Source: Babylonia areolata
Taxonomy: Eukaryota; Mollusca; Gastropoda; Neogastropoda; Buccinidae
Assembly: GCF_041734735.1 (NCBI RefSeq)
Contig: NC_134883.1
Span: 22,262,747 to 22,326,746 of the forward strand
Direction of reading: 5' to 3'
DNA: 64,000 nucleotides
The notes beneath the pieces are model-generated. The model made no database searches, was not told the origin of the DNA, and worked only from the letters and a program-made list of their open reading frames with translations. This document shows, in pieces, positions 23,129 to 37,398 of this stretch. How positions within the stretch are numbered: position 1 is the stretch's first letter; every line of letters starts with the position of its first letter. Position numbers and translations under genes: made by a program.

Positions 23129-25961
23129 CTACTGCTCGACCTTGTTTTTCTTCCCCTGGGCCTCTTTGTGTTTTTTCTGTTTCTTCGTCTCCTGCTCATC
23201 AATCGGGGCTGGCTTCACAAAAGGGATCTTCTCATCCAGTCCTGAAAGAAAAGCAATATTCAGATGATCAATATTCCAAACTGGCATCATGACAAAATCT
23301 AAAATCAAACTGCAATAAGAAGAAATGTACTTGGACTCTTTTTAAAAGACTATAAGACTGATAACTGCCCACCATCTTTTTCTAAACACCTGAGAATTTA
23401 CATTCCTCAAAAGTCTCTGGGATGAGCTATCAAATGAATTTTACAGTCACCACAAAATTACATCACATTCCACAACAACACCAAAATACAATTTATGAGA
23501 AATCTCCTTTGAGTTACAGCAAATCCCACAAAGATATCAAGATACATTTGTTTATGAAATATCTCCTTTCATCTTGATTCCTGTTTCATTTTGAAAAGAG
23601 AAAAAAAAAAAGCCGTGCAATACAAACAGCATGGTTTAAAATGTCTCAACTTAGGTAAAACCATCTAACACCAAGGTCTTTCTTGGTATTCCCCCCCTCA
23701 CCCCTCTCCCCCAGAGTGATTTCCTTTCCACACAACTCAATATGTGAACTAACAACAAGAGACTTAATACCTGGAGGCATAAACGGTCGCAGAGGCTCTG
23801 GAACAATCACGCCATCCTCAGTCTGATTGTTTTCTAGGATGGCACAGATGACACGGGTTGTGGCACACATGGTGGCATTCAGCATGTGCACATAGGGTAC
23901 CTGGAGCCAACACAAATATAACTCGTACTTACAAGTGTATCAATATATATATATATATGTTCATGCCAAAATGTATACCATTACTGCAAACACACACACA
24001 CCCACACGCACGCATGCACGCACGCACACACAAAAGTCTACTCTCAGACAATCACAGATCTACTGAGTGGTAAGGCAAGCACAAAACCAGTTGTCTTTTT
24101 TTCTTCTTCTCTTTGAAATCATATCCACATTATAGCCACTTCTGTATTTTGTCACAAAAATGGTTGTATTTGAAAACACTGGTGATGACACCAAGAACAT
24201 TACCTCCTGCCCCATCTTCTTGGTCTGTCCATAGCGGATGCGCAGTCGGCGTGACTGGTAGTCTGTACAGTTTGAACATGAGACCAGCTCCTTGAATGAT
24301 GCTGATCCTGGGAACCATGCCTCAAGATCCAGTTTCTTTGCTGCAGCATTGTTCAGTTCACCTGAAAACGGAAAAAAACCCATTCAAACACAGATTCTAA
24401 AAACATTGAAACTCCATGTTCAAAAGACAGGTGATCATAAGCAGATACACAGGTATTCATTACACCAACACATGAAGACACTTTTTTTTAAACTTCTGCA
24501 GTAAACTTTTTTTCATCACTACTTTTCACTTCTACAGAACTGCTCTCAATTCACTCCTGTCAGACTTTCACTTCATGATAATCGGAAGAAATTCTCAGAC
24601 AAAAATTAAAGAAATGTAACTAGTCTCTACTGTTAAGCATAATCATCCCTTAACTAGTAAATTCCTTAAGCTGGCAGACCAATGTGATTCAGTTTTGAAT
24701 CTTTATCTTCATGTGAAGACCTATGGCAGCAGATATTTCACATTGTCAACTTCTAAATGGCACAATCCTTTGTCTGCTACGTGCCAGTGCCTTGTAACAG
24801 AGAGGAGAGAACCTTTGCTGACATTCATCAACAGCTGATTTTCTGCCATAAACAACATTCTCTGGCCAACATATACCTGATGGCCCTCAACACAATGGAA
24901 GACCATACTCCATCACAGCTTATGTCCTATCTTCAAGCAATTGCTGCTGCTCCCTTTTGTTTTCTCTGCTGCACCCTCCACACAGCAGACTGATTCTTCA
25001 TCTTGGGAATTATCCACCATTCCCTCCTTCCTCAACCACATGTTCGAAGTATCTAAAGGGTGGCCAGATTCCCCCCTCATGTGAGCCATGCTTGGTATGA
25101 TGGGGTCCACAGTAATGGGTAGCCTTTGCCTGAGCACTGGCACTGTATTCACTATTGTGGCAGTAGATCTGCTTCAGCTACACACATTCCTAGGGCAGGT
25201 GCTTCACAATCAGGAGTGTACATAAAAAAAAGTTAACGTCAGACATCACTTATCACTAATCATTGCCTATTCATCAGCCCAGTTTGGGACTCCACAAAGA
25301 TGAGTATGTATATGAGTGGGAAGAGAACAAGTTTGGTATGGATGTGAAAAGATGAACAGGATGCTTCAGATGTGAGCAAGAATCAACTGATAAAGCATGG
25401 GGAATAATTCAGCTGCTGACTGTCAAAGTTGACAATCAAATGAATGACTTTTTCCTATGAGTTTCAGATGAACACTAACACATACACACACTCCCACAAG
25501 ACAAAATACAACATAAAGATGCATCCGTGCAAGTAAGCATCATTTCATACAGAGAACATTTATGCACAAACCTGAAACAATGTTGACAACGCGGTAGGGG
25601 ATTCCAAGTGACTGGGTGAACACCTCAGCATTGCCAATCATCTCATTGAACATCTCCCATGACTTGTTGTCGGTGGGTGCTGTGATGCAGAACTGCTCTA
25701 CCTATAAAAATAAACATCAATATAACATTACATCTCTATGTGAGCTTTACATTCACGTCTGCATGACCTTCCTATGAAATCACAAAGAAAATTAAATAAC
25801 ATTTCACTGACAACCATAAAGCTTTCAATGACATACGGGTTTAACCTATCTTACATATATATGCATGCATGCACGCTTGCGCACACACACACACTCACAC
25901 TGTAGAAAAACATAAAATCACGTGTGCATAGACACACACAGATAAACACCCACACTGACGG

Positions 25962-26004
<43 letters not shown>

Positions 26005-29000
26005 CCTTTTCAAACTGATGGACCCGGAATATACCACGAGTGTCACGACCATGTGAACCAACTTCCTGACGGAAGCAGGTAGAGTATCCCATGTAACGCA
26101 GTGGCAACGACTCAGTAGGAATCCACTCATCTCGATGAAAGGCAGCAATTGGCTGCTCAGAGGTGGCAATGAGGTATTTTTCGTCCACCACATCACCCTC
26201 CTCTTTCTTTTCACTTCCCTTTCCTATCACCTGAAACACAGGGATGAAAGTACAAATGAAACAAAGTTAACATTCTGAATCGAGAACAAAATGTTCAGCC
26301 CAGAATGTTAAACTGTGCTTTCAACTGACTGGAAAAGTCCATTCCAGATACAAGAATTGGTGGAAGTAATAAGAACACATTTAACTTTATTCACTAAAAT
26401 TGACAGCTTTACAGGCTGTATTGAAAAGTAACTCTTTTTATTACAGGAGTGGAGCGATGTAAGTGCACTTCATAAAACAATTGTGAGTCTTTTATTTCTT
26501 CTTTGAACTACAGTAACATAGTCTGTAGTCCCAACATAAAGCATTTACTGTAGACAAGAAAAATGTTTTTCCATATATATATTAGCCTTCTTATCCCTCC
26601 TTGGAGATAATTTAGCCTCCTGAAACAAAAGATTTCTTCTACCATCCAAAGACCTAAACAAATAACTGTGTTGTAAACAAGACAAACACAATAAGTTTCA
26701 AGCCAGTAATGTGAAGCAAAGAGTAACTCCCTTCATTTATCTTGAATATATTATGCTGCTGACCACATTTTTAATCTGTATTTTGCACCAACAAAGTACT
26801 CTTTGAACTATTTCTCTTGCCAGTCTAAACCCTCTCTGCTGACAGTCATCTTTACCTTGTAGAGTTCCTCATCAAACTGAGAGAGCTGGGCCACCTCTTG
26901 CATGACCTCCTTGCGCATGAAGAAGGGTGTGTAGAGCGGCTGGTAGCCCTTGCCATACAATATCTTCATCGCATGGTTGATCAATGCTTGTTCCAGGAAC
27001 ACCAAAGGGCCCTGCCACAGTTAACACACTATTGATGCACTATACTTGACTGAAAAAAAAAATGAAAATTTTTGGACTGGTTTTTTTTTTTTTAATAATA
27101 AAATATATCAAGATAGAAAAATATGCTACTGGAAATTAATGATAAAAATTCTGACGACAAAACACAAAGGAAAACAAGGAAGCCAAAGCTTTTATGGCTC
27201 TTGTGTGATACAAACAGATTTTTTTTTTCAATAAGAGGACAATGATGCCCCTCCCCACTCCCCAAGATAATACAAAATTAAAAACAAACAAAATTGCTTC
27301 TTCTTTTTTTTTTCGTGGTGAAGGAATATATAAGCCAAATGCTGAACGAAAATTTCCTGCTGATCCGAGCTCACCATGCTGAAAGGATCAGGAGACTTCC
27401 TTATCTCATGTGCACTGTGTGCCCACTACTGGCATGGCGCAACATTGAATCCTTGACCATTAAGGGTAATGAGCAAATCTTTGCCCATTACTGGTAATGC
27501 ACAAGCCACTTTGCTCATTACCGAAATGGGAAGCAGTTGTGCATAACCAGTAATGCGCAAATCGCTATCAAACATGACATATATGTCATGATTTATTACA
27601 CAAGTGACATGTAGAAGTGGGCCTGAAATACCTGTTTGTCTGCCTGCCTGTCTCGTGTTCATGTACGTGTCATGGACTGACCTTCAGGTAGTAGCCACGC
27701 CCTCCAGCAGCCACTGCTCCACGTTCAGTGTCAACTCCATCCACCATCACCACAAGGTCCACATGGCAATACTTCTTCTTTGTCTCTATGTCACCAAATG
27801 TCCGCTCTATACCATTCTCTTCCTGCACACATATTCACACACACACACGCACACACACACACTCTCTCAGTGAACACACATTCTAAAATCTAATGCATCA
27901 CAACTGAATCTTACATTTCATCCCTTCTTGTGTTCTTAAACATGATATGGAGCAAAGCAAATCAGCTAGAAGCATCATATAATGATGTGGAAAAAGATGT
28001 GGAAGATGTCGAAAAAAGACATGCAAAAACTTACTGAATGCAAATGGACTGGACAGAGATGGTTCTTTCCTAAAATAAAAGTATTTAAAATACTCCTCTG
28101 GAAATAAGCTGCAATTTCTTATAGTACACAGCACCAATAAAGTACCAAAATGGCACCAACATTATATAGTTTCGGTCATGAACCCCTGATTCCTGAATCC
28201 ATTTAAACAAAAAGGCACAGCGGTATTCTGACCACCCACCAACCCCCCCAAGCCCCTCCCCACCACCCCCACACCATTAAATATCAATTGACTATTAAAA
28301 AAAATATTGAAAATTTTTTTTAAGAGATTTTTTTTCAATTGTAAAAACAACAAAGGTGGGATAATTTAATTGACACTGGTGTTGTTCACTGCATCTTCAA
28401 TGCTGCTCCGTCTATTGTGAAGGAAATAAGCATTTACATGCATGACCTTCGGCCTAGGCCACTCCCTATCATGGATGAAACACAGATGAAACAGCATGAA
28501 TTGCTCCATGGAAACCATGTTTCGTGTGAGTGCCAATGCTCATATTGGTGCAGTGCCAGTACCGTATCATGTTGATGGATTCAGTAACACAGCTTACTGT
28601 TTGTGTGATTCATGTCATATCGGAGCCATTTCAGTGCCATGCTGGTGTAGTGTGTATGGAATTTCAGCTTTAGTTATCATGCCTGTTGCACTTTTCAATA
28701 AGCACAGACATTCTCAAGATTTTGAAAAGAAGAGACTATGACCATGCATTTACAGAACTCCTTGCATTTATGCATCTTTCAACAACCAAAGGCAACACAT
28801 CAAAATACAGTCTGCATTCTTCTGATATTATGTTCAAGGCTTCCATAGATAATAGCTGAAATTCCCATTCTGCTGTGGTTAAAAAAAAAAAGGCACAAAT
28901 TGAAAAGAATAAACATAAATGCTGTAAAGCTACAATAAAGAAGAATACAGTTTCATAACCATAACTATATAAATTTTTTAAAAAAAGCTTTATAACATTA

Positions 29001-30969
29001 ACAAAGATAATGCAAACTTGTCACTATTTCTTTAATTTAAAAAAGATAACTTTTTCTTTAACAGCAGAAACACTTTCTGGACCATATGAAATCTAGCCTG
29101 TAAACAATGGCGAATCCATTTTTCAGTGGAAAATTCTAAAACAATTTAGTTGCGTACAAGTTAATTATATCAACCTCATCATTGCTGACGATGCAGCTAT
29201 CGTGCAGCATGTTTCCAATCTCCCGCAGTGACTCATTGCGAGCTGATTCTGTGTCCAGTAGAGCCTGATCATTTTCTTTCATTTGCTGGTCAATCAGCAG
29301 CCGGATAGCCTTGATCTGGGTCACCGTCAGATCCTGTAATTCCACAGCCACATACTAACATTGCCAGTTTAGTACAACTGAATTCACCAAATATTTGTTT
29401 GCTTCTCTACTGGGTGTCTTCCTTTTTTAATCACCTCTTCAAAAAATAATAACAACAATCTTGTGAGTGCAAACAAAAGAAAACACTGTTTTACCAAATG
29501 ACACTCATACACAGATTCAAATGTATCATGCGTGCATGACTGCATATTTCAATTATTCTGATGTATGATAACTTTTTTTCTGATGTATTAAAACAATCTT
29601 TTCTGAAATTATATAAATACAGACTCATTACACAACACAGCTTTGTTTTTGTTTTTTAATGGTTAAGTATCTGAACTCACTCAGTTTTATTTTACATGGT
29701 AAAGACAAATCATAAACTAAAGTAAGGGGCATAAATTTAATAATTTACAAGATACTTAAACCAAATCAGAAAGAAAAATCCTGAAAGAATCACACAAGCA
29801 ATGACAAAGTCCTGATTTTAAAAAGGTATAATTTCAGCAAACATATATACTTGTCAGGAATTAAAGTTGTTTGGGTTTTTTTATCTAATGGCTGTAGAGA
29901 TCTAACTGTTACTATTCTTACAGAGTATGATCCTGTGCATTGTCTCTATCTGGTAAACTTATTTTCTCATTTGGCATTATAATGTTTATACTGAGAGAAA
30001 TAAGAAAAGATGACAAAGTAAATCTATATTTTCCATACCTTGATTTTCTCCTGGCTGAGTTCATCAATATTGCCCTTGATCTCTTCAGGGATGGTGTCAT
30101 CTTCACCCACTGGTTCCTTTTTCTGCAGCAGCACACATAGGACTAAGCTCAACACTGACAAATCCACATCTACAGGCAATACATTACACTTGCTTTATAG
30201 GAATTCATAATTTCCTGCTCAACCATTAGATGCTACAGTTTACGCCCTCTCAATGGCAGAGCCAAAGGAAGTGTGTGAGTGTGTGTTGGAAGGAGGGCGT
30301 GGGGGGAGGCAGGTACATTTGACATTTTGTACATTACAAACAAAAATTTATCATACAAACTTTTGTTATCAATCTAAAAGAATGCAGGATGTGTTTTGAA
30401 ATCACCTTCTAAGATGGTTTAAAAAGCAAATTTACTTTATTAGTCCAAAAGGCACATTTCAAACAAAGAATTCAAGATACAAAAGAAAGAAACAAATACC
30501 ACACTTTTTTTCATTGTTGTGGCATATGATGTACAACTCTCAGACCATCTTAATCATATCATTTGTACATGTATACTGATTTTACAAACAGCTGAAAATA
30601 GTTTTGTCAGGATTCCAAGAAATAAAACATGAATATATTCATTACATTTTGAACTGCTGCTTTTACTTTTACCATAATTTTGAAAATGAACAATTCTGCA
30701 CGTGTATGCAAGTTCACTTCAAGAGGCTTACCTTCATCTTTTCCCCAATCTCTTTGCTACAAACATTTTTCAGTTTGTTCAAGAGATCAGCCCTGAATCT
30801 CACTGAAACACAAATTTGTATTTATTGAATCATAAATTCATGTCACTGCAAACTATATGATAAAGCATAATAAATAAAGAAATGTGTCAATGTTGAACAC
30901 ATTATTACGTAAAATCTAACATTGTGTACACATACAATATTACCGGTCTAAAATTAGCACACAAAAAAG

Positions 30970-31012
<43 letters not shown>

Positions 31013-33459
31013 ACATACATACACACACCTTGAAATTGCTGCTTATCTAAGATAAACTGGGTCAAGACATATTCATTCAAACACATTAAAATTCCGCTTT
31101 CCAGACACAAAACATGAATCCATGTTTTCTCCCTCTCCTCTTTCTCATGCACGTGTGTACTTGCTATGAATACTGGAACTATCATTAGTATCACGCGATG
31201 TTGCATGAGAGCTTTGCTGATGACACACAACTTTATCAGTCAGCTTCCATAGCTGAATTTGATGCACTGGCGACTCAAACACAGGAGTGCATTGCTGGCC
31301 TAAAGGACTGGATGACTCTCAACAATCTGCAACTGAATGCTGATAAGACTGAATTTATGATAACCTGCCCAAAGAAGTTTCGTCAACATCCTTCCTTTCC
31401 TGACTCTGTTCTGATCAATAGCACACCTGTTTCACTTTCTCCTTCTGTTCGCAGTCTTGGTGTAATCCTAGACCAGTCTCTTTCTTCCAACAGCACATTT
31501 TGAATATCTGTAAAGCTGCCTATTTGGAACTGTGTAGAATCAGCTCTATCCGCCACTATCTCTCAACCAATGCAACCAAAACGCTTGTATGCTCTGGTTC
31601 TCTCAAGATTGGATTACTGCAACTCTCTTTTGGCCGGCCTTCCCAAATATCTGTTAGACACGAATTCAGAATAACGCTGCCAGACTCATTTGCAGAGCTT
31701 CTAAATTTGACCATGTTTCTCCTCTCCTTTAGTCTCTCCACTGGTTGCCTGTTTCTGATCGAATAGACTATAAGCTATCCACTCTGACCTTTTCTGCAGT
31801 CAATCGATCTGGCCCCAAGTATCTTTCTGAACTCCTCCATATCTATACCCCGTCTCGCCAGCTCTGTTCTTCCTCTGATACTCGAGTTCTCAGGATACCT
31901 CATGTCAGAAGTAAGACCTACGGACACAGATCGTTTTCTTTTCCATCGCCAAAGATGTGGAACAAGCTCCCTGATAACCTCCGTCATTCTGATTCCCTCA
32001 CATCTTTTAAATCTCGTCTCAAAACTCACCTTTTCCCTCAACAATAAGTTCAATTGTGGCAGGTCCACTTGCTTTGCGTTAGCTGTGCTTGACTATATGT
32101 GTATACATATGTATGTGTACGTAACTACATGCATGTATATGAATGTGTATTGTGTGTGTGTGTGTGTGTGTTTATGTAAGTTTGTGCCTGCCTATGTGTG
32201 CGTATGTGTTAGGGTAGCTGTTAGATACACATGTATGTTAAAATGTATGTATGCAGTGTATGCGTGTATGTGTGTAGTCACATTTTGGTGTGTGTATGTA
32301 ACATAGATGTAATGTTTTATGTTAACAAAAGCATTTTTGTAAAGCACCTAGAGCAGATTTCTGGATAGTGTGCTATATAAGTATCCATTATATTATTATT
32401 ATTATTATTATTATTATTATCATCATCAGCAATCAGCTAATTCATAAACTGTATAAAGTCTGGCCAATTTTGTTAACCCATTTTCCTCAGGATTGTAGAA
32501 ACCATTTGAAATGAATTGCACACTCATACACAATGCATACACACGCACACACATTGGCTTATGCATGCGTGCACGCGCGCACACACACACACACACACTC
32601 ACAATAAGAATGAAAGATCTACACACACACGCACATGCGCAAATAATCAGTTAACTTCAGTCTTGAATCATAGCATGTTCTAAAGAAGAAGCATTTCACT
32701 CATAAAAGTTTAACTGTTTTCCAGGGAAGGTGGGAAAAAACCTAAATAAGCCACAGAAAATTTTATAAATAATCATTGTGGGCAGAGGGGTCATCTGATA
32801 GTTGTTGCTGTAGATGGGAAAGAAGGGAACGGCAGTGTTCAACCTGGACCTGAAGCAAACAGGCGGTCCTCCGGTTTGAATTATCCAGATTCAGCTGTTC
32901 CTCATATTCTATTTCATCTATAGTTTAACAGCTTTAATGGTTTTACTTTCATTCTAATTTTCTACTGTGGCACAACTATTGTCACAACACATTTTTATAC
33001 TAATATTAAACTGATGGCACTGAGTAGTCTAGATCTCTCAAATTTTTCCATTTCATTTTCAGGTTCTAATTCACTCAGAATGGATTAGATCTAGATGATC
33101 ATAATTCTTATTGCATCATGCATATCATCAGGCTGATCAGCTGTCACCGGACTGAATACGAAATATTGAAATCAGAGTATTTGTGTTTATGAATTCATAA
33201 CAGATAAAATGCAGTTTGAGTAATCGAGATTTGCGTGACATCAATTCATCTAACAAAGTGAAGTTTTGTAAAAAAAAAAATATATATATATATATATATT
33301 TTAAGTTGAAACTGATTACTCACGTTTTCTCCAGGCGGTGTCTTTTTCGACAACTCGGTCGACAAGAGTTACATCTTTAAATCTTTTGGCCTGGTTTTCC
33401 TTCACTTTTGACGGATCCCCGCCTTTATCTGCACGGAACAGCTCGATGTCCAGAACCAT
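23129..33459 (-). CDS. SARS1: Cytosolic seryl-tRNA synthetase, eleven exons, complete
   Basis: Charges tRNA-Ser (and tRNA-Sec) with serine in the cytosol. Minus-strand exons: 33324-33459, 30732-30802, 30039-30122, 29175-29333, 27682-27822, 26856-27011, 26006-26230, 25572-25701, 24204-24361, 23771-23900 and 23129-23241. Together they total 1503 nt, 500 aa; the human protein is 514. The start MVLDIELFR matches the animal family. Residues about 1-150 form the tRNA-binding coiled-coil arm. Class II motif 1 is around [16 protein letters not shown] (exon 6), TSEQPIA is at 272-278, motif 2 is [14 protein letters not shown] (302-315), and motif 3 is around [16 protein letters not shown] (429-444). 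The C-terminus is a Lys-rich eukaryotic extension (KKQKK). All exon joins keep frame with GT-AG introns. The intron 4 donor is weak (GAG then GTTGAT), and the exon 7 donor is the first GT of a GT microsatellite. Intron 1 carries a LINE tail. Expected to be broadly expressed. Confidence 0.97.
31198..32420 (+). mobile_element. L2/CR1-like LINE, 3' fragment in SARS1 intron 1
   Basis: Starts abruptly inside reverse transcriptase at FADDTQLY (31207-31230). It runs through [14 protein letters not shown] and SLGVILDQ to the C-terminal block [19 protein letters not shown] (near 31940-32010). The coding region is split over several frames (roughly 31198-31503, 31500-31766, 31745-32047), so it is decayed. 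The 3' UTR ends TGTAAAGCACCTAGAGC, then GTGCTATATAAGTA, then a TTA microsatellite, which is typical of the L2/CR1 tail. It is strongly 5'-truncated and opposite in sense to the host gene. Confidence 0.85.
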
Positions 33460-34126
33460 GTTAACTGTTATAAAGAATTTACAATCAGGCAAGTGCCAGT
33501 CAGGTATGTGCAATTCTTAAGTCGTCTGCTCGATCAGATGAGGAAATCACCGGCAAACAACGTGGATGATATTGCGCATGCGCGTTATGTATTTCCTTGT
33601 GGGAGTGTCCTGTGATTGTCGACAACTTTTCACATTTTACAAGGCCATCTTCGTGATAAGTTTCATGTTTTGATGAATCATTAATTTTTCTAAATCCATA
33701 CAGTTAATTTTGTAACACATGCAGCTCAGCAAATGTTTTATGATTGATTCAATATAAACTTTGACGAAGTCACCTAATGAGTCAAGGGGACTGGTGCTTG
33801 TCAGTTTGTTGGATTGCATCAGATTAATTGTTACAATAAATAAAACTTGCACTCAAGTTTTCCAGAGCTTGGGTTTCACATCATTCCTTCAGTCTGACAT
33901 CATCACCTTTGAGAGAGTGGGTTTTTTTTCCAGATCAGGGGTGATTGTGCCGATTTTCGTTGGTGAAGATTGGGTTGAAGTTTAGTCTTTCACACGCATG
34001 TGTGTGTGTGTTTTCAGCGCAGATGAGTAGACTGAAATGGAGGAAGAGGCGAAGTTGGAGTGGGACGATGTTCAACTTATGTTTAACTCTTATATAAAAT
34101 ACATGTATTGATGTCAGGAGCGTGAA

Positions 34127-34198
34127 GCGTCGGTGGTGTAACGGTTAGCATGGTTGCCTTCCAAGCAGTCGATCCGGGTTCGACTCCCGGCCGACGCA
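34127..34198 (+). tRNA. tRNA-Gly: tRNA-Gly(UCC)
   Basis: 72 nt that fold as a full cloverleaf. The acceptor stem GCGTCGG pairs with CCGACGC, with discriminator A. The anticodon loop CTTCCAA has anticodon TCC at 34160-34162. The T arm is CCGGG-TTCGACT-CCCGG. The A box (TGGTGTAACGG) and B box (GGTTCGACTCC) are intact, there is no intron, and CCA is not encoded, as in animals. It lies between the 5' end of SARS1 and a LINE cluster. Stem integrity and the terminator argue for a functional gene rather than a SINE head. Confidence 0.95.
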
Positions 34199-34199
34199 C

Positions 34200-34204
34200 T
34201 TTTT
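34200..34204 (+). terminator. RNA polymerase III terminator of tRNA-Gly
   Basis: TTTTT immediately after the tRNA 3' end, with a second T run at 34206-34210. Confidence 0.8.
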
Positions 34205-34374
34205 ATTTTTCTATCAATTGTTGTCGAAAAAAAAAGCCGTGAATTAATTTTAGAGATGTCTGGCCACACTGACAAAACTCAGGGGAGAAAACATAAGCAA
34301 AAACGAAAACAAAACAAACATACAACAAATTGAGATGACCAATATTTCTAACAGGATCAGTATCACTGCAGTAA

Positions 34375-34485
34375 CTCAAAGAGGCGTCACTGCGTTCGCG
34401 GCACAAATTCATATACACTATACCACATCTGCTAAGCAGATGCCTGACCAGCACCATAACCCAACGCGCTTAGTCAGGCCTTGAG
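34375..34485 (-). repeat. Interspersed repeat family E, minus-strand copy
   Basis: The minus strand reads AAGGCCTGACTAAGCGCG through the CATCTGC/GCAGATG hairpin region to the AACGCAGTGACGCCTC block, closely matching 3581-3680. Confidence 0.75.
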
Positions 34486-34489
34486 AAAA

Positions 34490-35130
34490 AAAATATATAC
34501 ATTTATATATATACATACATATACTACATATACATGATGGAGTCTCCCGTCGGACCGACGGCACGGTGAGCCGGCAGGCAGGCTTATCTGTCGGTGTGTG
34601 GTCTCATATGGGAGAAGAGGTTGATTCGGGATGCGCAGCACTTCCCACAGGTGTTGCAAGTGAAAACGTCTCCAGAAGTTGAGCCCTGCTTCCGACTGAC
34701 TTCGCTCACTAGAGCGAAGAGCGAGAGCGGTCAAGGGCATCAGTTTCCCAGGAAGCGATGTCTATGTCACAGGCTTTGAGGTTTGTCTTCAAGGTGTCCT
34801 TGAAGCGCTTGCAGGGTCTTCCAAGTTCGCGGTGGCCTTCCTACAGCTGGCCATACAAAAGCGTCTTCGGGATCCTGCTGTCTGTCATGCGGACAGCGTG
34901 ACCTGTCCCGCAGCGTAGCTGGCACTGGATCAGCAGGCTTTCGATGCTGGGCAGGCCGCTCTTCTCTAGGACTGACCTGGAGGTTGGAGACCCTGTCCTG
35001 CCACTTTATGCCGCCGAGGATCTTTCGTTGGCATCTCCGGTGAAACTGCTTAAGTTGTTGAATGTGACGGCGATACGTCGTCCATGTTTCACAGCAGTAC
35101 AACAAGGTGGTCAGCACAACAGCTCTGTGG
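34490..35130 (-). mobile_element. LINE 3' fragment with C2H2-like C-terminus
   Basis: The minus strand encodes LLYCCETWTTYRRHI and KILGGIKWQDRVSN (near 34990-35100), the C-terminal region of a common mollusc endonuclease/reverse-transcriptase LINE. In another frame near 34600-34660 it encodes TCNTCGKCCASRINLFSHM, a C2H2-like zinc-finger end. A TA microsatellite (35142-35160) marks the right side. It is 5'-truncated and frame-shifted. Clade uncertain (Jockey/RTE-like); same superfamily as 58158-59238. Confidence 0.75.
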
Positions 35131-35189
35131 ACTTTGATTTTATATATATATATATATATAAAAGAAAAAAATGATGATGAATGAATGAA

Positions 35190-37345
35190 TTAATTAATTA
35201 ATGGGTTTTTGTTTTGTAGGACTGGCAGTTGGGGACTTGTGAGGTGGGGTGGTGGTGGCAGAGGAGGTGGGGGGAGGGAGGGGGGCGGCGCTGGTCGGTC
35301 AGATTCGGGATTGAAGCACTCCGCCGAGGTTGAGGAGATAACCTCGGGAGGCAGGCTGTTCCAGTCCCTGGCAGTCCTCGGGAAGAAGGAATACTTCCTG
35401 TAGTTCGTATTGCATGCCGGGAGGAGATACATCTCCCTGTGTGACTGTCTTGTGGACCGTGCTGGGGTGTTTGGTGTGGGCCTGAATGGGGTGTTGATGC
35501 TGACCTCTTCACGATGGTATTTGAAGAAGGTGGTCAGCCTTGCTGCTCTTCTTCTGTCTGCTAGGGTGGACCACTGTAGATGTGTTAGCATGGAGTCAAC
35601 ACTTGAGGTGTGACGGTGGCAGTTCACAACCCATCGAGCTGCATGGCGTTGGATTTTTGTCGATGTTTTTGGCAGTGTGGGGGTCTCAGACAGATGAGGC
35701 ATATTCTAGAGTGGGGCGAACTAGGGCTTTGTAGGCTGTTTCCTTGATGTTGACGGAGCCCACTCTTAGGTTTCGCCGGAGAATCCCTAAGGTCTTGTTT
35801 GCCCTATTTGTTGTATTCAATTGAGGTGTGGGTGTTCCAGCTCAGAGGTCTTGGGAGATGGTGACCCCCAGGTACTTTGTCTCTACTACTCTTTTGAGGT
35901 TTTGGCCATGGAGATGGTATGTGCCACTCAGTGTGTTTCGCTTCCTGGAGACATGGAGGGTATGGCACTTGTCTGGGTGGAAAGACATATTCCATTTTGT
36001 TTCCCAATCTGCCATGTGGTCCAGGTCTTGTTGTAGCTTCCTTCGGTCTTGGGGAGGAAGTTATAGTTCTGTGGCAGAGAGTGTCGTCTGCAAAAAGCCG
36101 TGTTGTTGAGGAGAGTTGTTCAGGGAGGTCATTTATGTAGAGGAGAAAAAGGGCTGGGCCCAGGACTGATCCATGGGGGGACTCCTGATTCTACTGGGAC
36201 AGCCTTTGAAGAAGCTCCATCAACAACCACTGCTTTCTGTCAGTTTGCCAGGAAGTTCTTGATCCATTCATGGACCTGGCCAGTGATCCCATAATGTCGG
36301 AGCTTGTGGATTAGAAGGGAGTGGTAGTCCTTGGCAAAGGCTTTAGAGAAATCCATCTCTAAGACGTCTGACTGTTTCCCCTTCTCCATGTTGTAGGATA
36401 GCTCGTCCGCAAGCCCCAGCAGTTGGCTTTCACAAGACCTGCTTCGCCGGAAACTGTGCTGTTCCTCGCGCAGGATGTTGTTTGCCTCTGCAAATCCCAT
36501 GATTGTGCTTACCACAATGTGCTCTAGGATTTTGCACGGGACACTCGTGAGGGAGATAGGGCGATAGTTTTCAGGTCTGTATCGTTCACCTTTCTTGAAC
36601 ACAGGAAGGACGTTTGCCCTTTTCCAATCCTTTGGAACAATGCCTGTGTTGATGGGGGACTGAAAGAGAAGCGTCAGACCTGGGGCAATTTCATCTGCGA
36701 TTTCCTTCAGGAGGCGAGGGGTGATTCTGTCTGGTCTAGGGGCTTTGCTCGGATTTAGGCCTTTTAGCAGCTTCCTGACTCCTGCTACTGAAATGTGGAT
36801 GTGGTCACATGTGGGTCCCTTGGGCTCAGGACTCATGCCAGTCCAGGTCTCAACTTCCTCTGGTGAGCAGGACAATTTGCTGCTGAATGCAGACTGAAAC
36901 TGCGCATTCAGCACTTCTGCCTTGTCCTTTGCTTCTGAGACTAGCTTGCCAGCTACTTTCAATTGAGAGACACTGGCTGCTTCCGTGCACTGAGACTTGA
37001 TGTATGTCCAGGATGCTTTCTTCGTATGTCTAGAATGCTTTCTTCGTTCCAGGCTTTGTTTCTTGGCTGTCAGATATCCGGTTTTCAGTGTAGGACCAGT
37101 AGGCTCTTCGAAGTCTGCACTGAACTTGGCGTTTGACGGTTCTGACGGATTTTCTCGTCTCCGCCATATTCCACAATTGGACGAACCATTGCTTTGTAGG
37201 CCAGCTCTTTGGTACGGCTGGAGCACACCTTCAAGTTCCTTCTCAAGAAGCCCAGTCTTGTTGGCCTTAGCGCAGATGTTCTCGATGTGCTGAGTGAAGT
37301 CCAGCTTAGTCTCCAGCATGACAGTCTCCACATGATGCCCCGGCT

Positions 37346-37398
<53 letters not shown>

